Shown: positions 22,881-34,270 of the stretch, in pieces
Numbering within the stretch: position 1 is the first letter of the stretch
Layout of the letters: every line of letters starts with the position of its first letter
Assembly: GCA_031841125.1 (NCBI GenBank)
Contig: CM063108.1
Span: 51,854,122-51,918,121, forward strand
Length of the DNA: 64,000 nt
DNA from: Acanthococcus lagerstroemiae
Lineage: Eukaryota > Arthropoda > Insecta > Hemiptera > Eriococcidae
Direction of reading: 5' to 3'
The notes under the pieces: model-generated
What the model saw: the letters and a program-made list of their open reading frames with translations, nothing else
The model's database searches: none
What the model was told of the DNA's origin: nothing
Program-made: the position numbers and the translations under genes

Positions 22881-23994
22881 CAGGGTGGCCAGCCCCCCCC
22901 CCAAAAAAAAAACCCTTACTTTTCCAGATTTTTCCCCAGTCCACTTTCCAAATTTTTCAAAACAAACAAATCATTCAAAAGAAATGTTCAATTGAGTCTG
23001 ACAGAGAAAATAGTACAATACTTTCACATGATAAAATTTTCTTCAAAATTCTCTGACTTTTTCCGGTTTTCTAGAAAATAGTGTGGTGACCGAGCTACGC
23101 GGTTTCCGAATGGTCAAGGCGTTGATATCGAATTCGTTCGATTGATACGAAAACGAGTTCTCTTCCTCTCACTTCTCCAAACATGTCTTTATCTGTAATC
23201 ACCTGTCCACTCCTGATAATACTATTCTACCGCTCTTTTTCGATTTCATCGACTTTTCCTACATTCTGTGACTTTCTTGACCTAACGAGAGAGAGGGAAA
23301 ATTCACCGATGACCATCCGAGAAAATGCGGCAGCGAGGACTCGATTCTTGGACGTAGACTAAAACACACGAGGAAAAGAGTCTTAACCGAATTTTCTTTC
23401 CAAGTTTTACCAATTTAAATCTTTTTCGATTTTCGAACTTATTGTGAGCATTATTCGCGAAACGAAACGTTTTCCGCGATCGTGAGTTTTCTCGCAGTAC
23501 CGCACAACTTTGTCGATTCGTTAACTCATAATCGAGACCGTCTGATCTTCCCGGATCACGTGTGGAACACCAGATCACAACGTCGCTGTTTCCAACGTAT
23601 CTACCACCCCGGAGGACCTGTACTGTCTGCTGTACTTGAGAAGAATCTCCACCGTTTTTGTTCCATCTAGTTCGTAAGCTATCTTAATAATAACGTTGTT
23701 TCATTCGTTGCTCGTTCTTTGATTCCGCGTTATCTCGTGTCGGTGTTCTACCTGCCTGCCATCCGACCAGAGTAGGATCCGTCACTTCGAGGTATTTCGA
23801 TAGCTCATACTCAAGCTAACCCTGAGTTACGCCGTAGCGTTAACACATTGGATCTCTGAAGGCTTCAGTGCCGTTCCATCCGCCCTGTAGACCCTTGAGC
23901 TAGTCGTGGCCTAACAGTAGTTCCTCTACCATAACCGACCAACCCTCCTGTTCCCATAGGAACCTCGCCGTCGGTTACCACACTAGTCACCCTG
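22881..23994 (-). mobile_element. CAGGGTGACCA-family MITE, 5-bp target duplication TCAAT, split by an inner element
   Basis: The left end CAGGGTGGCCA and right end inverted CAGGGTGACTA are flanked by TCAAT on both sides (22876-22880 and 23995-23999). The segment 22881-23080 read in reverse complement aligns along most of its length with 63014-63263. Shared words are GGAAAAAGTCAG, ATTTTCTCTGTC and GATTTGTTTGTT (TAATTTGTTTGTT in the other copy). The right-hand 9-11 bp are separated from the rest by the 903-bp inner element at 23081-23983. Confidence 0.8.
23081..23983. mobile_element. Inner TIR element inserted in the MITE
   Basis: The termini GTGTGGTGACCGA and, inverted, GTGTGGTAACCGA match at 12 of 13 positions and are each flanked by TA (23079-23080; 23984-23985). 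Excision at the TA dinucleotides restores a MITE end like that at 63014. The 903-bp interior has no recognised transposase. Its superfamily is uncertain: TA target sites suggest Tc1/mariner, but the ends are not typical of it. Confidence 0.62.
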
Positions 23995-24017
23995 TCAATT
24001 TCACTCCCTAAATTAAA

Positions 24018-24740
24018 AGAAACGAAGAGAGCAATAAGAAGTGGAAAAGAGAACGTATTAAATATAGCAACAGAATATTATGAGAAACTCTATAGGAACC
24101 AGATTACACAAAATACCTATAGTCTCCAAAACCCTCAAAGTCATCAAAATTCCCAAATCACTCGAGGATGCCAGAACCTTCTAACAGTCCCGCCTCCGCA
24201 AATCCCTGAAATCCTGTAACGGGAAGTAGAAGCAGTTATTAGAAGAATAAAAAGAATGAAGAAGCCCCTGGACAGGATGGAATAAAAAACGAAACTGGGA
24301 AAAAAGATGAAACGAACAACTATAGACCCATCAGTCTCTCGTCAAACACGAATAAAATATTTATGAAGATACATACTAAAAAACAGACTGTACCATGAAT
24401 GAAACCAAAACCAGGACGAAACCCAAGCCGCCTTCTGAAAATGGTACTCGACAACTGACCATCTCCACATGGTAAATCAGGTTATAGAAAAGGCTAAGGA
24501 ATACCAAATAGAATTGCGCCTACTGTTTATCGATTTCAATAAAGCATTTGATACTGTGGATCACGACAGCCTGTAGAAAGCCTTGAACAAACAAGGGGAA
24601 CAACCAAAAATTACTAACATACTGAAAAATATATACGAGGACTCAATGGCGTACGTAAGGTTGAAGAGAGAAAGAAGAAAGTTCAGCACAGGGAGACCCG
24701 CTGTCACCGAGTTTATTCACATGTATGCTAGAAAATTCTT
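24018..24740 (+). pseudogene. RTE reverse transcriptase fragment A
   Basis: Words in order: VLNIATEYYEKLYRNQ, KNEEAPGQDGIKNE, DETNNYRPISLSSNTNKIF, VNQVIEKAKEYQIELRLLF, IDFNKAFDTVDHDS, and QGDPLSPSLFTCMLE. These are RTE RT motifs 0 to B. Stops and frame changes are frequent. Between GIKNE and the TNNYRPIS block about 50-60 residues normally present are missing, so an internal deletion has occurred. It ends just after motif B, before the FADD block. It lies directly after the MITE at 22881-23994. Confidence 0.8.
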
Positions 24741-25060
24741 TAGGACACAAACAGGTAAAGGGTAAGATAGAACTCAACATGGTTTCCAAGGCTATCAGGG
24801 CTTTACAGAGAGATCGAGAAAACAAGAGGAGACACTCATAAATGAGGCTTTGGAAAATACTAAAAACATAAGAAGAACTAATAGAAATCTTAGCCTTGGC
24901 ACACAACTATCAACTTACATGCTAAATCACGATGGTGAAAACGTTTACGACAGAAAAGGCATCAACCAAATAGCAACAAAGTTTTAAGAAAATCTTTATA
25001 GTCTGGACCACGATCAAACCTATCAGGGAGACTCTAAAAAAATAACTTTTTGGGGAAAAA
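24741..25060 (+). pseudogene. RTE linker fragment B, out of order
   Basis: After motif B of fragment A the sequence continues as KQVKGKIELNMVSKAIRALQ, then INEALENTKNIRRTNRNLSL, MLNHDGENVYDRKGINQIAT and ENLYSLDHD. In RTE elements this linker lies upstream of the RT and ends at the EFYENLY region. Here it follows the RT. Either a second element copy is joined to the first or the element was rearranged. Same orientation as fragment A. Stops present. Confidence 0.72.
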
Positions 25061-25084
25061 ATTGAAAAATAAGCAGAATTAGTG

Positions 25085-25180
25085 CAAAATATGCGGTAAA
25101 TGCCAAAATATGCGAAATATACAGGATGAAGTGCTACTCATTTGACTCAGAATTCTGTGATTCGTGAAGATCTTTTGAAA
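25085..25180 (-). repeat. Dispersed repeat family R1, inverted partial copy
   Basis: In reverse complement it reads GATCTTCACGAATCACAGAA, then TTCTGAGTCAAATGAG, matching 36630-36690 (GATCTTCACGAATCGCAGAA, TTCTGAGGCAAATGAG). Both continue with TTTCGCATAT and TTGGCATTTACC. Unclassified. Confidence 0.75.
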
Positions 25181-25409
25181 CTTATACCTATACGACATAG
25201 ATAAAAATATGCATTCGCATAAACATTGCAGCCCTGGTCATTATAATAAAATTTTCCAATTCGAAATTCTTTTTTTTCTCTTTCAAGGTATAATTTGCTG
25301 ATTCTTGAATTTTTAAATGACCATGACTGAAAATAAATGACTGTTCGGGCACTTTGATACAACACACTACACCCCTCCGCCAAAAAATCACCAACGCCGA
25401 TGAATGTAG

Positions 25410-25473
25410 GTCAAACTACTGAGAAAATTACACCCCCCCCCCCCGCACCCAAAAAAATCCAGTGACGCCCCTG
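25410..25473 (-). mobile_element. hAT-like MITE end with C12 run
   Basis: Read on the minus strand from 25473: CAGGGGCGTCACTGGATTTT, then a 12-base homopolymer (25433-25444) followed by TGTAATTTT. The partner terminus was not found. The same order of terminus, G run and TGTAA-like sequence occurs in the element at 14478. Confidence 0.5.
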
Positions 25474-26159
25474 CTCAAAAGTGGTTTTTCACGTCAAGCC
25501 GGTTTTGCCCTCTTTCAAAAGTTATATTGTAATGTTGAAGGCTAAAATCGAAATCTGATCAAAAGACTACTACAATCTTCGAAATCGACCACCCAAAAAC
25601 CTTTTACTTTGACCCAATACATCTGCGCCAGTTTGAAGCACAACATGTTCGTTTTGGAACCTAAATTGAGAATGGATTAAACATCTCTATCCATCGGAAG
25701 TTCGGATTGGATTCACTGAAGTAAAAGATGAACGATCTCGACGGACTGTTCAATATCCTTTCTTCAGAAAAAGTGAAGTCAGTGGACCCCCAGCTGCTGT
25801 CTGCCATAGACGGGATCTTTCGACCTTCCACCAGAATTCAGTACTTTGAGATTCTGCTTGGTTCCCTGCTCACCTGCTTACGTTAAAAATTACAGTGTAT
25901 GGTTGCAGAATAAGTTTGCCCTAGACTGATCTGAAATTGCGATTTTATAACTCGGCTTCTAACTATCCCCTTCCCCACGCCATCATAATTAGAATTGGAT
26001 TTCCAACAGCAATAAGCAGAACGGAAAACAGTCAATCATCAGATTTTTGAACTTGACCACCGTGCCAATGATTTTGTTTTTGTTTTCCCGAAGTTCGCCT
26101 CCTCTCTCACGCTAGCTTTGACCCTCGAGAAGGGAAGAGAATACCAGACGAACTATCTT

Positions 26160-26365
26160 GAATTCTTTATAAATGTTGGCATCGCAAAGTCTTCGTGGCA
26201 CACACGAAAAAAATTGTATCAACAATTTTTTACAAAGAATCTCATGAGAAATATTTTTGGTAAGATCACATTTTCTAAAATAATGCATTATTTTCGAGAA
26301 ACCCCCAGAAACATTTTTTTGGTGGAGGAGGGAGGGAGCTCCGCTATCACGCGCAGGTCCAAAAT
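26160..26365 (+). repeat. Dispersed repeat family R2, copy 2
   Basis: Direct-orientation partner of 5735-5945, sharing ATGTTGGCATCGCAAAGTCT at the start and the TTATTTTCGAGAAA block near the end. No coding sequence is seen. Confidence 0.65.
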
Positions 26366-26419
26366 GGAGCGGATGAGTTTTTTCGGACAATTAAGAGGTC
26401 ACAACCTACAAATTCTATA

Positions 26420-29400
26420 ATTCCTGTACTAACAGAGCGTTACAGTTTGGAGATGAGACAATTAGGGAGGACTTCAAATCAATCAATTATACTTTTATTG
26501 AGGAGGTTGGACGCTGATTTTTGATTGTTTAACAGTTTACAAATTTTTGGTGTTCCCGAAGCACCTACGCTGGGCTCACAGCTTCCTCGGCCTATGGCGA
26601 GGAAAAGTGTCACTCTGCTTCCTCCCTTTTCTTTTCCCATTTTATGGTTGCCAAAAAGTGGCTGTCCATAAGATATACCCTACCCAAGCCCATTTGTTAT
26701 GCCTAATGAATGGTACTGAGTCTACATTCAGACGCAACCTGTTTTTGATTATTTTTGTGCTATTTTGTCTTTTCTCGTTTTGCTGAGCATCGATCTTTCC
26801 AATGCATTTTGTGTGACTCTCATTTTGTTTAATCTTTTGGCACTTAGTGGCCATGTTTGGCAGCCATACTATGAGAAAAGACTTACGTTCTTTAAAAGTG
26901 TCACAATTAAATGTTCTTCAATTTTAATAATATTATTATTATTTTCATTCATTTGAAGCTTATCTTCTAACTTTTTCGTGTGTTTACCAACACCAAGGGA
27001 AGTGGACCTTTTGCGTATTGCAGTGGGGCATTTTTCATTTTTTTCTCATTTCCCCTCTACTTTTTTCCGGTTTACCGATGATGTGATCAGGAAGTGCGTT
27101 AATAAAATTGTGTAGTTGAGTGTTGTCGGCACGTTATTTCATGATAATGCTTTTTGATTTACCATTTTCTAATTTCTATGCAAAAACCTTCTTGCAGATG
27201 AGCGTATAGGTCATAAATTGTTCTTTTTCGTTACACATGCACTTATTCAAACACGTAATCAGCTCGTTTAGATTAACGAGTCAACTACACAAATTATTAG
27301 GTGGATCAGTGTGGGATTACCGATCAACTAATGGTGCAACTGAATACGATCATAATATGAGAAAAGTTGCCGGATAGAATGACATTATGCAACCTGAATA
27401 AGCCAATACACTAGTAAATTGTGAAAATTCAGTCTCAGTCCCGTAGAGCGCCACGGAGGAGGAATCGGACCCGGAAAACAATGAGAATATCGAATTTGAC
27501 GATCCTAAAAACCTATGAATGTAGTACTGTGTCGAAAATATTACTTAGTAATAGTAATAGGTCGAAAACTAACAAATGGAAAACTAGTGAGAGATTTAGG
27601 ACGCTCCTTTTCGGATCTCGGGAGACTTTATTTTAGTTTGCATGATCAAATTTTATCAGTCTTCAGAAGAAAATTCATCGGTGTTTCACTTTTATCTACG
27701 AAAGATGCTTCCCTTCCGATTTTCGAGGAATTTTACCTGTCACAATACGGAGCCCGGGGAACCGGTAGACACTTGGATCAAGAAGCTCCGCAGTTAGTGT
27801 CAGCATGGGAGGTGGTAAACAACAGCGCAGAACCATTGTGAAATTGACTGAAAAATACAATTTTGAACTTACAAAGCAGGAACACCAGGGATAGCGTCTC
27901 ATTCTAACAGCAATTGAAAATCGAAACATTGCTTGATGCCAAGAACTTTACTTTGTATTGTAAATACATATTGTACTTCAGATTTATATTTATGACACAT
28001 GTTTAAAATAATGAAGATATACCTCGAAGGTGGAGTGTTAGGGACCCGACATCACGTAACGATGAAGAACCCTACTCTGAATTATTCCAACATAATGTTA
28101 ACGCGTTAAAATCACCGTTACCTGAGAACTTTCTTTTGGAGGACGAAAATCTAGAGGCTGAGACAAAACAACCGTAAGTTTAAATTGAGGAATCTCACAA
28201 GCTGAACTTTCAAAATATTTCAGCATACTATACGTTGATTATCTCGAAACTCAATTCTCCCGAGGAGCCATAAGGTTAGGGATCGAGAACAAAACAGTCT
28301 CAATATCGATTTCAGCTACCACAATACCTCTCCCCACCCCAAAAAAAACACTTTTTGACCAAAACCTGATTCGAAAAAATGATGAATCACAAATGCTTGA
28401 ACATAATCCTAATTTTTTATAAGGATTTGAACCCCTGGGACACCTGTTATTCTCAGTCGATTTTACTCCGACTTTACAGATTTTTCATTAATATTACTGA
28501 AGATTGAAACAGATCAAAGGGGAAGAGGTATCCTAAAAGAAGAAAATGAAAAAATTTGACCACCATTGGTACCCTAGGACCAAACTGATGTACATATGAG
28601 GGAGGGCATTGATTCGTGATGCTTTATACGTATCAGTAGAGTTTAAACGAACTCACATAAAGACTATTTTCACAATATCTTTGGAATTGGCTGTGCATTG
28701 AGTTCGATTAGCTAATACCGTTGCCGGAAACGTGAAAATGTAACCACGGATATCATGAACACGGAGAGGAGGAGGAACTTCATCGAAGTTAGCGAATTTT
28801 TATAATTGGTTATAGCGGATGGTGGAAAACAAATTTCGAATTGAATTTCTGTTCGTATACCTCAGCGTCCGTATAATGGGAAAAAGTTGGCAAACTACTG
28901 TAATTATTTTTTCCTCTCTTTTTTTTCCTGCGTACAGTCGCTCATCGATTATACTTCGATATAAACGGCTGGCGAGGTGTTCGAATCCCCTGGTTTTTTT
29001 TTTCTCTTTATTTTCCCCCGTTCTCGCTATCTGGGCGAAAAAATACACGCAGTTCGACTCTCCGCGCGCTACTAAAATGAGAGGCGATTTTTAGAATTTC
29101 TGAGTTTCGCGTTTTTGTTACACGGCAAGAGCGAGAAAAAGCGAAAACGTGAACAGAAAAGCTCGGTACGATTGATTTTTTTTCTCTCCTCTCTACTGCG
29201 GAAAACTATACAGCATACAGCATCGGACTACAATGGAATGGACTTTTACCGGGGTCCAGATCTAATAAAAACAATGGACCTAGTCGTTTCGTTCGAATTC
29301 ATTCGCCTTTTTCCCTGCTCCTTCTCCACCACGGCTCGCTCTTCCATTCGTGTTTCGCTCTTTCCGCTCGGATTTTTTTTTCCTATACACACACAACGAA

Positions 29401-30140
29401 TATACTCTCGGTTCGCTTACATTTTACTTTTTGTCCTTTCGCACAATATTTTTCATACCCTTTTTCCACCACCCCTGCCCGCTCTCTCTCGTCACCGGGT
29501 TTTTCGGTACCGTACTTTTATAATTGAATTCTCATGTTTCTTAGCTTGAACGGTCGTTCGTACATCCCCCTCTTCCCAATATTACGAATTCGGCTCTTCG
29601 TTCCGATGGCATAAACTGGTGTACAGGATTTTTCCTAAAATACGTTTCCAATCAACTTTTATTGTTGATAATGGGTTTCAATTTTTCAAAACACGAGGCA
29701 ATGCTGACAACCGAAAAGCTTGTGTGTTAGTGTCCAGACTACTGCGGACGTCCAGAAAAGAGGTTTCTCCGAGACAGGCAACAACGCACTGCGGTCTATT
29801 TCGAAAAATAGGCGATTGAAAGTCAAGTTTTCCAAGGGTCTATCTATATCTATAGTTTCACGCGTCTTATACACCACTCGAGACTTGTTAGAATTCTACT
29901 GAGACTCGTCAATACAGTACACAAGTGACAACGTATAAAGGAAGGGAATGATAGCAAAAATATATTAGACTTGGGTTTTTGACCCAAATGATTATAACTA
30001 ATTGAATGGTACAATAAAGGTACATTTATTATACTTTACGAATTTTGGGGGCGTTCTAAAGGCGGAGGTGGTTCGGAAAATCCTCCTCCCTTTTGAATGC
30101 ACTTGTGGGTTTTCCGGAATTCTTATGGGAAATGTCAAGT
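26420..30140. other. No supportable gene; unassigned
   Basis: Short frames only. A run encoding EEESDPENNENIEFDDP lies near 27450-27510, acidic and possibly a transposase N-terminus, but too short to assign. The sequence CCGGTAGACACTTGG near 27761 resembles a degraded CAGGGTGTCTACCGG terminus. From about 28900 to 29550 CpG and pyrimidine tracts increase. No splice-supported exon was found. Confidence 0.35.
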
Positions 30141-30144
30141 CCGG

Positions 30145-30470
30145 ACCGGAGCGAGGGAATTCGAAATCGAAAACGAGAGCGTGTAAAAAGTGTTTATATT
30201 GATCGATAGTCAGCAAGTCCGACTGAGAGTATCAAACATAAACGGTTACTAAACTGAACGGATGTCCCGCCTGACCGATCGAGGGAGGAAAAGGACGGCA
30301 AGTAAGAACAAGCGTGGTTGCAGAAAAATCACGTACATGAAGTACAGGTATGCAGACAACAATAGACGTTCCTAAGATGCTCGCATCGTGCTGTACTGAA
30401 GGTAGCCAGACAGGATGATTTGTATGAAAATGTACATTGGAGAGGAGAGGGTCACCGCGCATTTTTTTGC
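30145..30470 (+). repeat. Dispersed repeat family R3, copy 1
   Basis: Matches 52110-52420 in the same orientation over about 300 bp. Shared words are GAGGGAATTCGAAATCGAAA versus GAGGAAATTCGAAGTCGAAA, ATGTCC.CCTG.CC followed by CGAGGGAG, and GGAGAGGAGAGG.TCAC. It is not low-complexity and has no terminal repeats that I can see. Function unknown: an old segmental duplication or a transposon body. Confidence 0.7.
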
Positions 30471-31134
30471 CAAATTATAAAGAAATGTTGCTCACTCCGC
30501 TCGCGGACACCCAGTGTTTTTCTTCACACTTTTCATACGCTCTTTTACCCTTGCTGCTGTAGTACACCACTGCACGAACTGATGCAACAACACGACCTTT
30601 TGTCTAACATAAGTCAACACTGGGTACACACGTTAGGTCCTGGTGAAAGGAGTTCCCTCTGTCTTGCGATCTTGCTCGCAGGAAACTGCGCATGCACGAA
30701 CATACCCAATATATGCACCGAAAGACAATTAGACAGATGAAGTTCATTAATATCAGATGTCCCATCGTTTCGTTTCAAAAGGAGAACGTACCGGATACGA
30801 TGTATCTGCCAGTACCAGTACCTATATCGCCCTTTCATGTCAACGAAAATGGGAAAACAAATTTGGCTTTTGGAATGCCATGTATACATGAATGTACGTA
30901 GCTCGATAGTTTTCGCGCGTTCATCATCGTCGTTGTTGGAAATCAAACCGGGAATCGTCGCAGGAAAACAAAAAAAGAAGACAACGCTACCTCTATGGCG
31001 GTTATTTGCGAGTTTAGTTCGTCGTTTACAAGATGGATACATATTACAGATTACAGAAGGTGCAGAAGAAGCAAGCGTCGCGCCGCTTATATTGCTCGTC
31101 GGTAGATACGAATATATGTACTGTATATGAATAT

Positions 31135-31155
31135 TGTGTGTGTGTGTGTGTGTGT
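31135..31155. repeat. (TG)n microsatellite
   Basis: About ten TG units. The long minus-strand frames across it owe their His-Thr repeats to this tract. Confidence 0.9.
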
Positions 31156-31159
31156 CTAT

Positions 31160-31540
31160 GTGTACAAAATGAAAGAACTTCGGCTGTAAGTAAGTAATAA
31201 ATCCGAAGTTGGTTGCGTTGAAACGAGAAATAATGGTTATCAGCCGGGAAATGAGAAAGCGACGTGAAAACAAAACGGCGAAGGGCGTCGCGACGAAGGC
31301 GGAAAACCGAAAGATGATGCGACACACACGCACACACATAGCTAGCTAAAGGGATGAATGAGGACGCCGGGGCTTCGTCGGTGCGAACGAGCACGATGTT
31401 TTCATTCGACGCTGGAAATAAGGGAAAAGGACCGTCGAAGTCGTTCGTTCCGACCGAACCGAACACCGTGATGCGGCGGCCGGACGCGTGTCTGCGGTAT
31501 CGCATTCGGTATGCCTACAGGGTGGTGGAGATATGAGAAA
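31160..31540. promoter_or_regulatory. CpG-rich unique patch
   Basis: CpG-rich with words such as GGCGGCCGGACGCG; no repeat match in the window. Regulatory or exonic status is unproven. A 10-G run lies just beyond it at 31599-31608. Confidence 0.2.
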
Positions 31541-32289
31541 ATGAGCGCCAAAGTGGTGCGACTTGGTTCATAAGACGTTACAAGACTTATTGGTAGTAGG
31601 GGGGGGGGCACTCGGCACACTGGTCTATAACAGAAAGCTCCGTCCACTCGAAACACACGAGAGTTGGTTACGAATGGGTCCGGTACATCTTAAAGTGCAA
31701 ACTTAGTTTGCTCACTGTTTCCAGGAGTATAACCACCCAAGGCTACACTTCCGATGGATTAGTTTTTTTTTTTTCAGCTGATTGTTATGATCGCAAAGAA
31801 AACGGAGCATTCATCGTTTTTGGAGAATCGGAGTGTGGTCCTCGGTGTCTCAATAACTTCTCTGCTATGGGTGTCACTCCGTTCGATTAAGGAAAGGAGT
31901 ACAGAGAGGTACTCGCTGAGGTGAAATAAATCATGACCTGTCTCAAAATTCTCGCAACTGGTAGGAGTGCGATTCGCGATCCCTGAAACACAATCAATTA
32001 GTAGTAATGGCGAACACTTTATCCCAAGTGAAAGAGGGAACAATAAGATATTTCTAGTTTTAAGATAATAAGCAAAAAAAACATTTTTGTCTTTCAAATC
32101 CTCTAAGAGTCGCCTTATTCTTAATTTTCACGTCTCATTAGCGCGGGATTGTCCCTATATATTTTTCAGTTGCCCTCTCTTTTCTCAAAATTACCACCTC
32201 TGCACATAACTCTTGAGCACGGGTCTTGCCTTTCTGGTAATGTTTCCAAATTGTGGGCAAATTTAGTACCTGGTAGCAGCGGGTGCCAT

Positions 32290-32310
32290 GCGGCCGCGCC
32301 CGGGCTCGAG
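32290..32310. other. Contiguous GC-rich restriction-site cluster
   Basis: Within 21 bp are GCGGCCGC, GCCCGGGC and CTCGAG, abutting one another. The arrangement recalls a cloning-vector polylinker, but flanking DNA on both sides looks like the rest of the window. It could equally be part of a GC-rich repeat, since GGGCTCGAGCC resembles a tRNA B box. Undecided. Confidence 0.3.
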
Positions 32311-32698
32311 CCGCTTTCACCGCGTAAATATTCGTCTGCCGAAGGGTCAGCGGATTCTCAACCCGTCACGGTACTAGGTGGCTGGCATGTTGTGAATTGA
32401 GTCCGAACGGATCCACTTGCCTTGCTTCAATTGGGTGACACCAACATCCCCCCTCCCCTTTATTGACATTTATTGGACTGCTTGATAAGTAGCATTTACA
32501 ATATTTTTCGTAGGGGTGTAGGAAATACTAGATCTGACGGGTTTAGTCTTTTTAGTCGGCGCACACTGGGCGAAACCGTGATTCTAGGCGGCCAAAACCT
32601 AACTACACAGCTTTTTCAATATTTGATTGGTTCCAAGTCAAAATTTTACATTAACTGGTACCTAGAAACAGCTCCTTTCCTTCCAGTGGTCAGTCCCT

Positions 32699-34270
32699 AT
32701 GTACAGGGTGTCCTCTTGGTCCGCTTCACAAGTAACATACAGGGTGTCGCACAGTGGGAGATTTCAAAATTTGAAACTGCAAAAATCAGATTCGTGAAAC
32801 TATTAACAACAATATATATCAATTTAGGGGTATTTTGGCTCCCTGAGTTCATTTTTGAGGTTATTTTTACTCCATCTGGTAACCTACCCCCTGTATTGGG
32901 GGATGAAAATCAAAAATTTTTGAAGAAATCGAGTTAGGTGTCTAGATATATGTTTTTTGAGGTGCTGAATCCGTTTTTGAGCTTATATTTACCCTATCTG
33001 GTAACATACCCCCTTTTAGGGGATTGAAAATTCAAAATGTTTCAAAATATCGAATTGGGTATTTTAATGTACGTTTCTTGAGACGCTGAATTCGTTTTTG
33101 AGCGCATTTTTACCTCACATGGTAACCTACCCTCTTTATAGGGGAATGAAAATCCAAAACTTTTGAAGAAATCGAGTTAGGTGTCCAAATATATTGTTTT
33201 TTGAGGCTCTGAATTCGTTTTCAGCTTATATTCACCCCATCTGGTAACCTACCCCGTTTATTGGGGGTTGAAGATTCAACATGTTTGAAAATATCGAATT
33301 GGATATCTAAATGTATGTTTTTTGCGACGCTGAATTCGTTTTTAAGGTTATATTAGCCCATCCGGTAACCTACTTCTGTATTCGGGGAAGAATATTCAAA
33401 ATCTTTGAAAGAATCGAAGTGATTGTCTAAATATTTTTGTTTTTTGACACTGAATTCGTTTTCGGGCTTATTTTTACCCCATGTGGTAACCTACTCCCTC
33501 TAAAAGGGATGAAAATACAAAATTTTTGAAGAGCGTGGAGTTTGATATAGTCTCTCCAACGGTAGGTACAAGGAGGTCGGAATGTAGTGCACTATCGCGG
33601 ATGAACCATGGAGCTGCGGTTATCTAGCGAAGTACTCTATTTTTAAAGCGTTGAATCACTTTTCGATTGGAGGCGGCGGCACAGCCCCAAATTTGAACAC
33701 CGTACGTCCGGACGGGTTTCATAATGGACATGTATCGGGTGGTAGGGTCTAGTTTATTTTCAAGTAGAAAATTTTCTCTCTCCAAAGAAACCCACCCCAC
33801 TTTTAGAATTCTCAGCGAAGAAGTATCGAAATGGGTGTAAGTATTTCAGGTTGCTTATTACGAATAGTGTCCGGATTTTGATCGAGCCTCGCTTCAAGGC
33901 CCGTCCAAAAATTCCAAATTCAGACTGAGATGGCAGAATTGAATTGACGGGGAAAATCGGAGGTTTTCTAAGTTACTGACTTCCAATATTTCATCAGATT
34001 TCTAACTCGATCCGGAAAGGGCCCGAAGAGAACATTTTTCACTTGAAATATGCAAGGCTCGAATCAGGATCGCATCAAAAATCTGAAGGATTTTCGTAAT
34101 CAGTGAGTTCGATTTTTCAAGTCGTGACAATTTTGACCAGTTTGGGTCCACATCGAGACTGGGTCAAAAGATACGTTTAAATCTCCCTGGCTAGGTATTG
34201 TTACTTGGAAATTTCCTTATCTGTCTCATATCAGAAGGTAAAGGCACATTTCATGTCACACCCTGTACAT
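32699..34270. mobile_element. TIR-bounded block containing a 121-bp tandem array
   Basis: ATGTACAGGGTGT at 32699-32711 is perfectly inverted at 34258-34270. A further ACAGGGTGT occurs at 32739-32747. No target duplication outside the 13-bp inverted repeat was found. About half of the block is a tandem array (32850-33540). No transposase was recognised. Known: DNA transposons in arthropods often carry internal minisatellites, so a nonautonomous element is the most likely reading. Confidence 0.55.
32850..33540 (+). repeat. Tandem array: six units of about 121 bp
   Basis: GGTAAC.TAC recurs at 32878, 33000, 33121, 33243, 33364 and 33485, giving spacings of 121 or 122 bp. Each unit also contains CTGAAT(C/T)CGTTTT, AAAATATCGAATTGG or GAAGAAATCGAGTTAGG, and a short G-rich hinge before GATGAAAAT or a variant. 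Adjacent units differ by many substitutions. Alternate units look more alike (AAATCGAGTTAGG versus AATATCGAATTGG), hinting at a 243-bp higher-order unit. Confidence 0.9.

Noticed and set aside
23095..23160. tRNA-like boxes near TGGTCAAGGCG and GTTCGATTG
   Set aside because: No cloverleaf can be drawn and the box spacing is too short; it lies inside a TIR element.
27757..27775. Terminus of a CAGGGTGTCTAC-family MITE
   Set aside because: CCGGTAGACACTTGG differs at the critical terminal bases, and no partner end or duplication was found.
29115..29549. 144-codon plus-strand ORF rich in Phe, Ser and Arg
   Set aside because: It translates a pyrimidine-rich tract. There is no domain match and no clear signal or membrane layout.
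30614..31339. 241-codon minus-strand ORF, the longest in the window
   Set aside because: It crosses a TG microsatellite that gives a His-Thr run. It has no domain and overlaps several other open frames in CpG-rich DNA.
32850..33540. CRISPR-like array
   Set aside because: Units are contiguous 121-bp tandem repeats with no constant-repeat/variable-spacer pattern, in a eukaryotic sequence.
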